From CAYUAI01 sp964442745 (GTDB lineage Bacteria; Pseudomonadota; Gammaproteobacteria; S012-40), in NCBI GenBank assembly GCA_964442745.1, contig CAYUAI010000040.1:1-35225 (forward strand): a DNA stretch of 35,225 nt, read 5' to 3'. The translations under genes and the position numbers were made by a program. This document shows positions 9,596 to 18,226 of the stretch, one piece after another (position 1 is the first letter of the stretch; each line of letters starts with the position of its first letter). The notes under the pieces are model-generated. The model worked only from the letters and a program-made list of their open reading frames with translations, had not been told where the DNA came from and searched no databases.

Positions 9596-9988
9596 CAAGC
9601 GACTAAGCTTGTTGCATTTAATCGTCATTACATTAAATGAAGCCCTGCATAGTACTTTTGCAGGGCCTTAAAATCGCTTTTTTTAATTCAATGATTGAAA
9701 TTTTCTGGCTTAAATTGTGCTGGTGTTTAATATAAGCCGTGTCAAATATTATCTGAAAAACCTCAACTGAATATAGAGCAAGCATTCAGGTTTTTGGAAG
9801 ATATATTGGTTGAGGTTGGTACCGCCTGGGCGATAAAGTTTCTTGTTCATAAGATTGATGTACATTAGTGATTCGCTGATAAAATTTAAGACAACGATTT
9901 ACATGGTCGGGCGATATTTATTACGTGTTGTTATTTCATCGTTAAGCCGTCTTTATTGTTGGCACTTGTTAAGGCGGTGAATGAATGC
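9596..9988. other. 393-bp gap between chaperone and usher genes
   Basis: Apart from the hairpin cluster at its left end there is no gene. Besides the GC hairpin listed separately, two AT-rich inverted repeats occur: AACAAGC/GCTTGTT (9594-9600 and 9607-9613) and CATTTAAT/ATTAAATG at about 9615-9639. The remainder is AT-rich, with no convincing promoter. Confidence 0.5.
9642..9666 (+). terminator. Terminator-like hairpin after the chaperone gene
   Basis: GCCCTGC and GCAGGGC form a perfect 7-bp stem with an 11-base loop; a run of seven T lies about 10 bases further on (9677-9683). It follows two weaker hairpins, so transcription probably weakens before the usher gene. Confidence 0.5.
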
Positions 9989-12349
9989 ATGATAATTCAA
10001 AAAATAACTTCGAATTTAGTCTCCATTTTATTGATAGCCTTGCTCTATCTATATTCTATTCCTCTCCTTGCATTTGAAACCATACCTTTAAAAGTTATTT
10101 TAAATACTTCCGATCGAGGAGAGTATTTTTTGCTAATGAGTGATGATGGTGATGTCTACTTTCCTGTCAAAGATTTACAGTCATTAGGTATTCGCCAAGT
10201 GAATCCGACGGCACGAATAGATGATGAATATTATGTATCATTGTATTCGTTACGTTCCCAATTACGATTTACTGTTGATCAAGAGGCTTTGGCATTAAGG
10301 ATTGATGTTGATCCTAGTATGTTAGATAAAACAGTGATTGATATGAGTGAAAGAGAAGTGGCTAAAACGAATCCGTTTGGGATTGATACCGCTTTTTTTA
10401 ATTATGGTATTAATTTTCGTGGTGGAGAAGGTCAGGATGTTATTGCGTTTGAAGCACCCATAGAAAGTGTTATTAACGCCCATAAATTATTGGTGCGGTC
10501 AAATTTTTCATTTAATCGAAATGATATTGGTAATTATTGGACGAGGGGCATGATTAATGTCACGAAAGACATGCCATCGATTATGGGGCGGTTAGTGGTT
10601 GGAGATTTCTCGGCAAGCTCTGGAGAATTAGGCAGTGGCGGTATATTCGGTGGTATTAGTTTTACTAGAAATTTTGGCATGTCTCCTTATTTTTCCAAAA
10701 CACCAGGATTAACGGTGAGTGGTTTGTTAGAAGTACCTGCGACGGTAAGCGTTTACATTAATGATGTGTTAATACGTAGTGAAGATTTGCCAGCAGGGGC
10801 ATTTGAATTGACTAATTTGCCTAATGCCCATGGAGCGGGTGTGGCCGATGTTGTTATGCGGGATGCATTTGGACGGGTAACAAGAAAACAATTCCCTTAT
10901 TATATTTCGTCAAATGTATTAAAAAAAGGCGTTTACGATTTTAGCTATAATGTAGGTTTGCAACGTGATAGTTTAAATGCTATTGCGCCGATTTATAAGG
11001 ATCCCACCGTGATTGGCTTTCATCACTACGGGGTGACTGACTCTTTTCTGGCCGGTTTTCGTTTGGAAGGAGAGAGTGACGTTATTAACTTGGGGCCTAC
11101 CTTTAATACCTTATTAGGGGTGTGGGGAGAAGTGGAGGGTGGTGCTGCCTATAGTAATGCGAGGCAGACCTCGGGTTACTCGGGGTTTTTTCGTTACTTC
11201 TATACTTCGCGATATTTCCATAGTCGATTGGTTTGGCGAGAAAGCAGCCAGTTTTATGCTAATTTAGCTTTATTGCCAGAACAAGAGAAACTTAAGCGTG
11301 CCACATCGGTATCGATTGGCACGCATGGGTCGCGCATTGGTGCATTGTCTGTTTCTTATTCGCGTACGCTGCGCTATACCAAATCTCAGATAGCCACTCC
11401 GCTGGAAATAAAGAATGAGCAAATTAGCCTGTCGTATAGCCGCCGTCTTTTTAGGCGATTCTCCCTTTTGTTGCGTGCGACCCGGACAAAAGATATTGAA
11501 GGGACACGAGACTCTTTTGTTGCGACGCTAAATGGTACTTTTGGGGGGCGAACATCGGCGGGTCTTACCCATAGTAGTCAGCGTGACACTTTTGTTAATA
11601 CTTTATTTGTTCAGAAAAATGCACCGGTTGGACCAGGTTGGGGGTTTAACGCACGCATCCAAGAGAATGATGAGTCACGACGCGAGAATAAAGTGATTGG
11701 TACAGGAACATTGCAATATAAGAGTCAAATTGGTGTCATGACAGCTACATATAATGATAGTTTGAATTTTGACTCGTATCGGTTAGGAATGGCAGGCAGT
11801 CTAGCGTTTATTGATGATAGTTTTTATTTAACACGCCCTATCCGAGACAGTTTTGCTTTGGTTAAAATAAGTCGATTAGATGATGTGCGGGTATATTATA
11901 GTGGTGATCTTGTGGGTAAAACGAGTAAAGGAAAAATGATTGTACCAAGTTTAGTCTCTTACGGGCCGAATGCGATTTCGATTGATGTGCAAGATGTACC
12001 GGTGGATTATTCGTTGGTTAGCACCCGTAATATTGTTTCGCCGTCTTTTCGTACGGGGGGGGTGACTGAGTTTGTTGCGAAACAATTTAAAGCTTATGCA
12101 GGTTATATTTTTATCGTTGATAATGGTGAGAGAAAAGAAGCTCAGTATGCGATTATCAAATTGCGCAAAGACGATGAAATTTTTGAGTCGATTGTAGGAA
12201 ATGGTGGTGAGTTTTATTTTGAAGATTTGACGCTAGGCGTTTATCAAATAGAACTTGAATTTAAAGGAAAAATCTGTCAAGCAGAGATTGATATTCCCAA
12301 AGGGGATGATGTTTTGATGGACTTAGGGGAGATTACCTGTGAAATTTAA
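9989..12349 (+). CDS. Outer-membrane pilus usher (archaic chaperone-usher family)
   Basis: A protein of about 786 residues with a signal peptide (MIIQKITSNLVSILLIALLY...LLA). An N-terminal periplasmic domain is followed by a long beta-strand-rich barrel with a plug-like segment (TVSVYINDVLIRSEDLPAGAFELTNLP, then VVMRDAFGRVTRKQFPYY), and by small C-terminal beta domains ending with a carboxypeptidase-regulatory-like fold (NGGEFYFEDLTLGVYQIEL). This layout is typical of ushers, which form the pore and catalyse subunit polymerisation. The open frame extends upstream to a TTG at 9956, but the ATG at 9989 directly begins the signal peptide and is preferred. Its last 11 bases overlap the next pilin gene. 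Confidence 0.88.
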   Translation: MIIQKITSNLVSILLIALLYLYSIPLLAFETIPLKVILNTSDRGEYFLLMSDDGDVYFPVKDLQSLGIRQVNPTARIDDEYYVSLYSLRSQLRFTVDQEALALRIDVDPSMLDKTVIDMSEREVAKTNPFGIDTAFFNYGINFRGGEGQDVIAFEAPIESVINAHKLLVRSNFSFNRNDIGNYWTRGMINVTKDMPSIMGRLVVGDFSASSGELGSGGIFGGISFTRNFGMSPYFSKTPGLTVSGLLEVPATVSVYINDVLIRSEDLPAGAFELTNLPNAHGAGVADVVMRDAFGRVTRKQFPYYISSNVLKKGVYDFSYNVGLQRDSLNAIAPIYKDPTVIGFHHYGVTDSFLAGFRLEGESDVINLGPTFNTLLGVWGEVEGGAAYSNARQTSGYSGFFRYFYTSRYFHSRLVWRESSQFYANLALLPEQEKLKRATSVSIGTHGSRIGALSVSYSRTLRYTKSQIATPLEIKNEQISLSYSRRLFRRFSLLLRATRTKDIEGTRDSFVATLNGTFGGRTSAGLTHSSQRDTFVNTLFVQKNAPVGPGWGFNARIQENDESRRENKVIGTGTLQYKSQIGVMTATYNDSLNFDSYRLGMAGSLAFIDDSFYLTRPIRDSFALVKISRLDDVRVYYSGDLVGKTSKGKMIVPSLVSYGPNAISIDVQDVPVDYSLVSTRNIVSPSFRTGGVTEFVAKQFKAYAGYIFIVDNGERKEAQYAIIKLRKDDEIFESIVGNGGEFYFEDLTLGVYQIELEFKGKICQAEIDIPKGDDVLMDLGEITCEI

Positions 12350-12794
12350 TCCTGTATTGATGTGTCTGGTAATAATGTCCATATCCTATTCAAAACAAGT
12401 GATATCACAATGCACGGTAATGCCTGAGCCGATATCATTTGGCCAGTATGATGCTTTATCATCGCCAAGTTTAGAAACGGCCAGCTATATTGATTTGTTG
12501 TGTAGCCAAGGGCTGCTATATAAACTGGCCATTGATGCGGGACGTAATGCGGGAGGTAATATTGTTTCTCGTCATATGGTGTCAACTGGGACAACAACCC
12601 CTTTATTTTATAATATTTTTTTTGATCCAAGTCATACTCAAATTTGGGGAGATGGGGTTGGTGCTTCACAAGCGTTCAATGGCATTGGGAATGGAAATAG
12701 ATTAAAGATTCCCGTATATGCCCAGATACCAGGTCATCAGCGAATTATGGCTGGGGAATATAGCGATTCGCTTATCATTACATTAGAATGGTAG
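12339..12794 (+). CDS. SCPU-domain pilus subunit, possible tip adhesin
   Basis: A 151-residue exported protein that starts at a GTG inside the usher gene, with GGGGAG just upstream, implying coupled translation. It mirrors the first pilin motif for motif: SQCTVMPEPISFGQYDA, LLCSQGLLYKLAIDAGRN and a final strand GEYSDSLIITLEW. In Csu-type operons the last gene after the usher encodes the tip adhesin, which usually has two domains. Here only one SCPU domain is present, so it may be a minimal tip or a second shaft subunit. A good terminator follows. Confidence 0.8.
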   Translation: MKFNPVLMCLVIMSISYSKQVISQCTVMPEPISFGQYDALSSPSLETASYIDLLCSQGLLYKLAIDAGRNAGGNIVSRHMVSTGTTTPLFYNIFFDPSHTQIWGDGVGASQAFNGIGNGNRLKIPVYAQIPGHQRIMAGEYSDSLIITLEW

Positions 12795-12806
12795 CGATTT
12801 AAGAAT

Positions 12807-12831
12807 GACAATGGAGTCCATTGTCGTTTTT
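12807..12831 (+). terminator. Rho-independent terminator of the pilus locus
   Basis: Perfect 9-bp arms GACAATGGA and TCCATTGTC with a single central G, then GTTTTT. It lies 12 bases after the last pilin stop and touches the stop codon of the convergent caspase gene. Confidence 0.75.
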
Positions 12832-14051
12832 CAGAAACTGCAACCACCACCACTTCCTCCCTGGCCACGGCTGCCACCGTCGCCTCCGCCATCACAATAA
12901 ACGGCAATGGCACCGAACAATATTGCGACGGCTGCCCAGATATACCAGCGTTTATACCACGGTTTTTCAGGCTGGCGAGGTATTGTGGGAGGCGCAACGG
13001 GTTTTGCGATGCTAACAACCGGAGTGACAATAGGTCGTTGGAGATCTAACGGTGGTTTGTCTCCCTGAATAAAATAAAAATTGCCAATCAGTGATGAGCT
13101 TTCCCAAGGGAGTTGTTGATTTTGGGTTTCTTGCATGACACCTGCCCGTACTCGTTTAAACGTTTCTTCAATGGAGATGCCGGGGGTCATCATGTGGGTT
13201 AACAAATATTTGGTATAGATACCATTATTACCTACGCCATCACTAGCTACTTTCCCTGGGGAGGTTGCATAAGCAATCAAAGTGCCGCTTGGCGCATCGA
13301 GTTGGGCAAGACCTTGACCTGACGAGCGAAAGCTTCGAGCAAATGGGTTATCGCGGCAGGCATCCAAAATAACTACATTCATTTGATTGCTGGCTTTATC
13401 CATTTCATCCAATATTCGTCCCACATCAACGGCTTCGTATTTGGCATCGTGTTCTTTTTTTATGTTGGCACCGATGGGAATCAAGTAATTTCTTCCACCG
13501 ATTTGGATACCATGTCCTGCATAATAAAAAATGCCTACGCCTCTTGATTCTGTTAATTGCTGACCAAATTGACTAATGGCTTCTATCATTTCATTTTGTG
13601 TCGCATTTTCAAGATGGGTGACGCTGAAGCCTAGTTTTTGTAAACTCATCGCCATTCCATAGGCATCATTGACTGGGTTAGCTAGCGGTCCATTTTTATA
13701 CTGACTATTGCCAATGATTAACGCATAGCGCTGGTTAGCAGAAGATTGATGGGGAGGGCTGTTGTGCTTTATGGTGATGCCACGGTCTGAAATCGACCTT
13801 TGAATCCAACCGGTATCACCATTGCTTTGCTTTATTTTTAGCCATTTTTCATTGCTATCAATGATCAAAACTGTGTGACCGCGGGGTAAGGTAAGTTGCA
13901 CTTGAGCCGTTTCATCGGGGATGGGGAATACGTTTAATGAATCCGTTATTGTCGTGACTGGTTGGGCCGATAATTGCTGACAGAAGCTAACAAAGATCAG
14001 TAAAAAAATCACGATGGTGAATGGTTTGTATAAGTTAGGTTTACTATTCAT
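12831..14051 (-). CDS. Exported caspase-family (C14) protease with SH3-like domain and C-terminal membrane anchor
   Basis: A 406-residue protein in this order: signal peptide (about 1-29, ending LSAQ); a bacterial SH3-like domain (about 35-90, containing GHTVLIIDSNEKWLKIK and GDTGWIQ); a caspase/p20 fold from RYALIIGNSQYKNGPLANPVNDA, with catalytic His180 in YYAGHG and Cys232 in LDACRDNPF; a Pro-rich linker; one hydrophobic helix (about 365-385, RWYIWAAVAILFGAIAVY); and a Gly-rich tail ending GGGCSF. The dyad is intact. Known: prokaryotic caspase homologues (orthocaspases, Peptidase_C14) cleave mostly after basic residues and some act in stress or cell death. Inferred: the catalytic domain works in the periplasm or at the cell surface. 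It runs in the same direction as the subtilase gene, 348 bp away, and is convergent with the pilus locus. Confidence 0.9.
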   Translation of the reverse strand: MNSKPNLYKPFTIVIFLLIFVSFCQQLSAQPVTTITDSLNVFPIPDETAQVQLTLPRGHTVLIIDSNEKWLKIKQSNGDTGWIQRSISDRGITIKHNSPPHQSSANQRYALIIGNSQYKNGPLANPVNDAYGMAMSLQKLGFSVTHLENATQNEMIEAISQFGQQLTESRGVGIFYYAGHGIQIGGRNYLIPIGANIKKEHDAKYEAVDVGRILDEMDKASNQMNVVILDACRDNPFARSFRSSGQGLAQLDAPSGTLIAYATSPGKVASDGVGNNGIYTKYLLTHMMTPGISIEETFKRVRAGVMQETQNQQLPWESSSLIGNFYFIQGDKPPLDLQRPIVTPVVSIAKPVAPPTIPRQPEKPWYKRWYIWAAVAILFGAIAVYCDGGGDGGSRGQGGSGGGCSF

Positions 14052-14399
14052 GTCAGCGATAAGACTCGATATGTTTTTAAATTTGAAAATGTTCTGACGT
14101 AATTCATTATTGCCAAACTTGATTTAATTGGGGGTTGTGCCGAATAGCAAGTTATCCAACAAGCGAGTGACTAACTTGGCGGCATGACGAATCTCTGCCA
14201 AAAATTACAGCAGCAATGCAAGCATTTACCAGGGTGTTGATATTGTATACTAGGTGAGGTATTAGATGGGTGATAAGTCTGTCCTTATCTGCTCTCCGTT
14301 TTCATTGTGTGCTTTGCCTTCCCTGGCTTTGTCCCATGTTGGTTAAATAACTTCCTTAGTTTGGTCTCTCGTTTTTATCGCCAGAGTCGCTTAAACGGG
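14052..14399. other. 348-bp gap between subtilase and caspase genes
   Basis: No gene. It contains an interrupted hairpin (TGCCG at 14138-14142 and CAAGTTA at 14148-14154, pairing with TAACTTG at 14172-14178 and CGGCA at 14180-14184), which could end subtilase transcription on the minus strand. No clear minus-strand promoter for the caspase gene was identified. Confidence 0.4.
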
Positions 14400-16745
14400 T
14401 TAGTCGTCGTCGTCATCATCGTCGTTATTTGCAGGGGGGTTGACAGTCACTGTTGTATTGCCTTGATTTCCTGAGGTATCTGTTGCAGTAATGGTGACGG
14501 TTCCTGGGCCTCGTGGGACAACGAGGCCACGCTGTGTGATTCGCACGATGGTATCATCCGATGAATTCCAGCTTATCTCACCGGTTTCGCTAACCTGCAA
14601 TGGTAGTCGCTTATTGAGGTCGATGGTGCTATCCGCAGGGGTAATCGTTAAGCTAATCGGTAATGGGTCGGTCACATTGATTGTTACATCGATTGTTGCC
14701 GTCGTGTCGGTAATGGTGATGATTGCTGTGCCTGCCGAGATTGCGCTGACTAACCCGGTTTTATCGACAGTGGCAATGGCATTATCCGAGGATGACCATG
14801 AATAAGGTGGGTTACCACTGGTTGGGGTTAATTGTAATGTATCTTCCACGATGATATCACTATTCGTCGGGGAAATGGTGAGTGGGGTGATCGCAACTTG
14901 GATTGATTTGATTGTTGCTACATTGGCAGGTGTTGCGCTGTCAGTGATGCTCAGGTCAAAAACGCCTTCGATAAGTGGGTTGATACGGGCACGTTGTTGG
15001 TTTGTACCACTGGTGGTGATTTCTGTGACAGTTGGGTCGCTAATTGTCCATTGGTAGGGGGCTGTGCCACCCAAGATAGAAAAGGTGGGTTTGTCATTCA
15101 GGCTTATTTGAGTGATATTTTGGGGAGTGATGCTCATGGCGGTAACAGCGACGATAATTGGATCGCTTATGATGCCATCAGCATCGGTGGCTTGAACTTC
15201 CACAGTTCCAATGGTGAGAGCATCAAGTACGCCAGTTGTGGTATCGATTTGTGCAATCGCTGGGTCACTGACGGTCCATGAATAGGGGGCCGTGCCACTG
15301 CTTGCAGAAAATGTTTGTTGTAGTCCCACTGGGATTTCGACGGTACCGGGAGTGACGTTGACCACCGGTTGAGCGGGAGTGACATTGTTGAGTGCATTAA
15401 ATGCATTGAGTCGTCCGTTGGCAACTCGCCTTTGTAAGCTTGTTAGCGGATCTGCCCCCGTGAGAATGGCATTACGAATATCGCTGACCAGCAAGTTTGG
15501 ATTTTGCGATAAAATCAGCGCACCAACGCCCGCAACAAAAGGAGCGGCCATAGAGGTTCCGCTTTTCCTGCTGTAAGCGTTGTTACGGACGGTACTTAAT
15601 ATCGTTGTGCCTGGTGCGGCAATATGGACTGACGAAGCACCGAAGTTAGAAAAACTGGCTAACCGATCGCTGTTGTTTGTGGCGGCGACTGAAATGATAT
15701 TTGGTAAGTCATAATTGGCTGGGTAGGAACCTTGAGTATCATTGTTTGCGCCATCATTCCCGGCGGCCGTGACGAACACATGTCCACGACTATTTGCCGC
15801 CGCAATCGCATCGAAAAGCGCTTGGCTGAAAGCGCCTCCTCCCCAACTATTATTGGAGATACGTGCGCCATTGGTGGCGGCGTATTCGATGGCTCGAATG
15901 GCGCCAGAACTGCTACCAGAGCCATTGGCATCAATAAATTTTAATGCCATGATGCGGGCTGTCCAGTTAACGCCTACCACACCAGCGCTATTGTTGCCTG
16001 ACGCGGCAATAATACCGGCGACATGAGTGCCGTGATCATTGGTATCCATTGGGTTGTTATTGTTATTGACAAAATTCCAACCGCGAATATCATCAATGAA
16101 GCCATTGTCATCATCATCCACCCCATTGTTGGCGATTTCGCCTGGGTTTATCCACATATTTTCACGTAAATCGGGGTGGTTGTAGTCGACGCCGCTATCA
16201 ATGACGGCAATGACGACCTCGCTGCCTGTGTGAATATCCCAGGCTTCTGGTGCGTCAATGTCCGCATCCGCTGTTCCATTCCGCCCGGTATTATGTAAAG
16301 CATACTGCTGGTCAAAGCTTGGGTCATTGGGTGTGATATCAATGGTAAAGAGATAGTCAGGCTCGGCATAGGCGACATCGGGATTGTTTGCTAGAGTGTC
16401 GAGGGTTTGTTGCAATGTCCAGCCGGCGCGAACGTTGGCAAGGGTCAGGCCGGGTAGCAAGCTAAATGAAGTGGTTTCACGCAAGCCTGATGCCTTCAGT
16501 GTGCGAGCTCGGCTGATGGTATTTTTCGAGTCGTTGAACATGACTAGCACCCCGTTAGCTGTGGCTGTTGCGGTATTAGGGGGGGGTGTTTTTGCTTGAG
16601 GCTGGGGTGGTTTTGTGCAACTGGGAAGCAATATGAGCGCTATTAACAAGAGCAAAGGCCACCAACATGAAGTCGCCCATTTCAATGAATTAAATTGCCA
16701 TTGGTTTGCATATAAATGCAAAAGAAAGAATCGACTTGATTTCAT
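14400..16745 (-). CDS. Subtilisin-like serine protease (S8), lipoprotein with bacterial Ig-like repeats
   Basis: A 781-residue protein if started at the ATG at 16745, which has an excellent GGGAGGA site 5 bases upstream; the frame opens earlier but without support. A long basic n-region leads to LLLLIALILLPSC, so Cys43 is a likely lipidation site. A propeptide-like segment ends near AEPDYLF. The S8 catalytic triad is intact: Asp183 (AVIDSGVDYNHPDL), His238 (NDHGTHVAG) and Ser398 (SGTSMAAPFVAG), with oxyanion Asn330 in AAGND. Residues about 460-770 form three to four Big_2-like Ig repeats (SAISAGTAIITITD pattern). The C-terminus is a run of seven Asp. Inferred: a lipid-anchored surface protease. 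The Asp tail could bind calcium or be unstructured. Confidence 0.93.
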   Translation of the reverse strand: MKSSRFFLLHLYANQWQFNSLKWATSCWWPLLLLIALILLPSCTKPPQPQAKTPPPNTATATANGVLVMFNDSKNTISRARTLKASGLRETTSFSLLPGLTLANVRAGWTLQQTLDTLANNPDVAYAEPDYLFTIDITPNDPSFDQQYALHNTGRNGTADADIDAPEAWDIHTGSEVVIAVIDSGVDYNHPDLRENMWINPGEIANNGVDDDDNGFIDDIRGWNFVNNNNNPMDTNDHGTHVAGIIAASGNNSAGVVGVNWTARIMALKFIDANGSGSSSGAIRAIEYAATNGARISNNSWGGGAFSQALFDAIAAANSRGHVFVTAAGNDGANNDTQGSYPANYDLPNIISVAATNNSDRLASFSNFGASSVHIAAPGTTILSTVRNNAYSRKSGTSMAAPFVAGVGALILSQNPNLLVSDIRNAILTGADPLTSLQRRVANGRLNAFNALNNVTPAQPVVNVTPGTVEIPVGLQQTFSASSGTAPYSWTVSDPAIAQIDTTTGVLDALTIGTVEVQATDADGIISDPIIVAVTAMSITPQNITQISLNDKPTFSILGGTAPYQWTISDPTVTEITTSGTNQQRARINPLIEGVFDLSITDSATPANVATIKSIQVAITPLTISPTNSDIIVEDTLQLTPTSGNPPYSWSSSDNAIATVDKTGLVSAISAGTAIITITDTTATIDVTINVTDPLPISLTITPADSTIDLNKRLPLQVSETGEISWNSSDDTIVRITQRGLVVPRGPGTVTITATDTSGNQGNTTVTVNPPANNDDDDDDD

Positions 16746-17401
16746 TAATATCCTCCCACCCCACATAGAAGCTGTATGTATCATGATTAAAATCTACATT
16801 TTGTATCAGGATATGCGAAAGTTGCATCACAATTTTCACCGGTCCGTAGACGAAAGGCAGGTTCAATCTGCAAAGCGCTTAAGTTTGTTATTGTGTGTCA
16901 TTACTCTAAAGCCTTAAATACTCGGTAACGACGAATGTATGGCCATCATTTCCAATGAAGGTGATTAATGACGGTGGTTTTATCCAACTTTAAGTTTGAT
17001 TATTTATTTAGTGGTTGGAAAAACCAAATGAGCCTGTTGTTATTTTTATCTCGGCTCACCAGTAATACTTTGACTAAGCTAAAGTCTCGGCCTAGCTAAG
17101 GCTTATCATGTTAAAATATATCGATTATCTTATTGGGTAAGTGCTAAAACAGTGTATTTTTTATTGTTTTTTGTCTGTTTGGTTATTGTCGTTATATAGG
17201 ATAAAGTATGGCGCATAGTTATCATGACTGCAAATATTTAGATCAAATCTAATGCTGTCAATAAAAAAGCTAAGAAGAGATGTGATCTGAAAATGGATCG
17301 CTGAAGGGGCGTGCTAGATACCATCGTAAAGCGAAATTTGCATCGCTATGGATGGTGGAGCAGCAGCATTGGAGTACGATGCCGATTGATACGTGCATTG
17401 A
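16746..17401. other. 656-bp gap between subtilase gene and tRNA-Leu
   Basis: No gene with coding character was found on either strand. The part next to 16745 must hold the subtilase promoter (minus strand), but no box pair stands out. A TGAGCC/GGCTCA inverted repeat lies near 17029-17060. The stretch next to 17401 is the downstream flank of the tRNA. Confidence 0.45.
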
Positions 17402-17488
17402 TGGTGCCGGGAGAGAGAATCGAACTCTCACAATGTTTCCATTACCAGATTTTGAGTCTGGCGCGTCTACCAGTTCCGCCATCCCGGC
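17402..17488 (-). tRNA. tRNA-Leu (anticodon CAA)
   Basis: On the minus strand an 87-base class II tRNA is complete: acceptor GCCGGGA pairs with TCCCGGC, the D-arm contains AACTGGTAGACGC, and the anticodon stem CCAGA/TCTGG encloses the loop CTCAAAA (anticodon CAA). The long variable arm is TAATG-GAAA-CATTG, and the T-arm GAGAG-TTCGATT-CTCTC is intact. The 3' CCA is encoded. It reads UUG leucine codons. Confidence 0.97.
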
Positions 17489-17797
17489 TCTAAGCCCGTT
17501 AGTATAAATGTTCTAATCAAAACAGCAAGTCCCATTTGACGTTTTGATTTCAACTGATGATTGTTTATTCTATAAAACGTTGGCTCAATATGGATTCTAG
17601 AGGTTTATATTGAGCACCGGAGGCCAACGGGCTAATTAATGTCGTGTGCGTAAAAATTTTGTGCCACCATGTTATGAGGGAGTTTTATGATTTTTATGCT
17701 TGTTTGGCGAAATAAAGCCGAAGACGTTGCTGTGCTGAGTGTTTAGCGATAGAGAAGCTTGATTTGATGGCAGCGCCAAGTTTATACAGTCGGCTTG
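17489..17797. other. 309-bp gap between tRNA-Leu and fdxA, with a complex hairpin
   Basis: The right part lies downstream of fdxA. It contains a perfect 9-bp inverted repeat GCTCAATAT/ATATTGAGC (17583-17591 and 17607-17615), extended by an outer GTTGG/CCAAC pair (17579-17583 and 17624-17628). This may end transcription between fdxA and the tRNA. The left part holds the tRNA promoter. No gene was seen. Confidence 0.45.
17501..17528 (-). promoter_or_regulatory. Promoter of tRNA-Leu
   Basis: Reading the minus strand: -35 TTGCTG (17523-17528) and -10 TATACT (17501-17506), 16 bases apart, ending 12 bases before the tRNA 5' end. The GC-rich AACGGGC between them and the tRNA resembles a stringent-control discriminator. 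Confidence 0.6.
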
Positions 17798-18121
17798 TTA
17801 TTTTTCAAGATATTGTAATTTATTAGGTTTACCATCCCATTCTTTAGCATCTTCCGGGGCTGTTTTTTTCTCCGTGATCACTGGCCATTGGGGAGATAGT
17901 TCCGCATTTATGGCAATGAATTGCTCTTGCTCCTCGGGTACGTCGTCCTCGGCGAAAATGGCGTTGGCTGGGCATTCTGGTTCGCACAATGTGCAGTCGA
18001 TGCATTCTTCAGGGTCAATGACCAGAAAGTTGGGACCTTCATGAAAACAATCGACAGGGCAAACCTCAACACAATCCATGTATTTGCATTTAATGCAGTT
18101 TTCCACCACGACATACGTCAT
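17798..18121 (-). CDS. fdxA: 7Fe ferredoxin FdxA ([3Fe-4S][4Fe-4S])
   Basis: A 107-residue protein closely resembling Azotobacter ferredoxin I. Cysteine ligands at 9, 17 and 50 fit the [3Fe-4S] cluster; 21, 40, 43 and 46 fit the [4Fe-4S] cluster (NCIKCKYMDCVEVCPVDC and ECIDCTLCEPECP). The C-terminal extension ending KEWDGKPNKLQYLEK is family-typical. It carries electrons in the cytoplasm and in some species influences oxidative-stress responses. The ATG follows AGGAGCGAG. It lies just downstream of mutS on the same strand, as in pseudomonads. It is a client of the ISC system in this window. Confidence 0.97.
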   Translation of the reverse strand: MTYVVVENCIKCKYMDCVEVCPVDCFHEGPNFLVIDPEECIDCTLCEPECPANAIFAEDDVPEEQEQFIAINAELSPQWPVITEKKTAPEDAKEWDGKPNKLQYLEK

Positions 18122-18226
18122 TTACTCGCTCCTGTGATCGCTTGTTGAATTCGGCGCTATTGTAGTGGCAAAATAATTTTTCTGCGAGTGTTTTACGTTT
18201 GAAATAATAACTAATTGTGTATTTAT

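Noticed and set aside
16148..16378. Open frames opposite or overlapping the subtilase and mutS genes
   Set aside because: They follow the codon pattern of the long genes on the other strand or frame, have no ribosome site and show no protein-family motifs.
17402..17488. tRNA-Leu as an integration site for a genomic island
   Set aside because: No integrase gene and no duplicated tRNA 3' end was noticed nearby; the flanking genes show no mobile-element signs.
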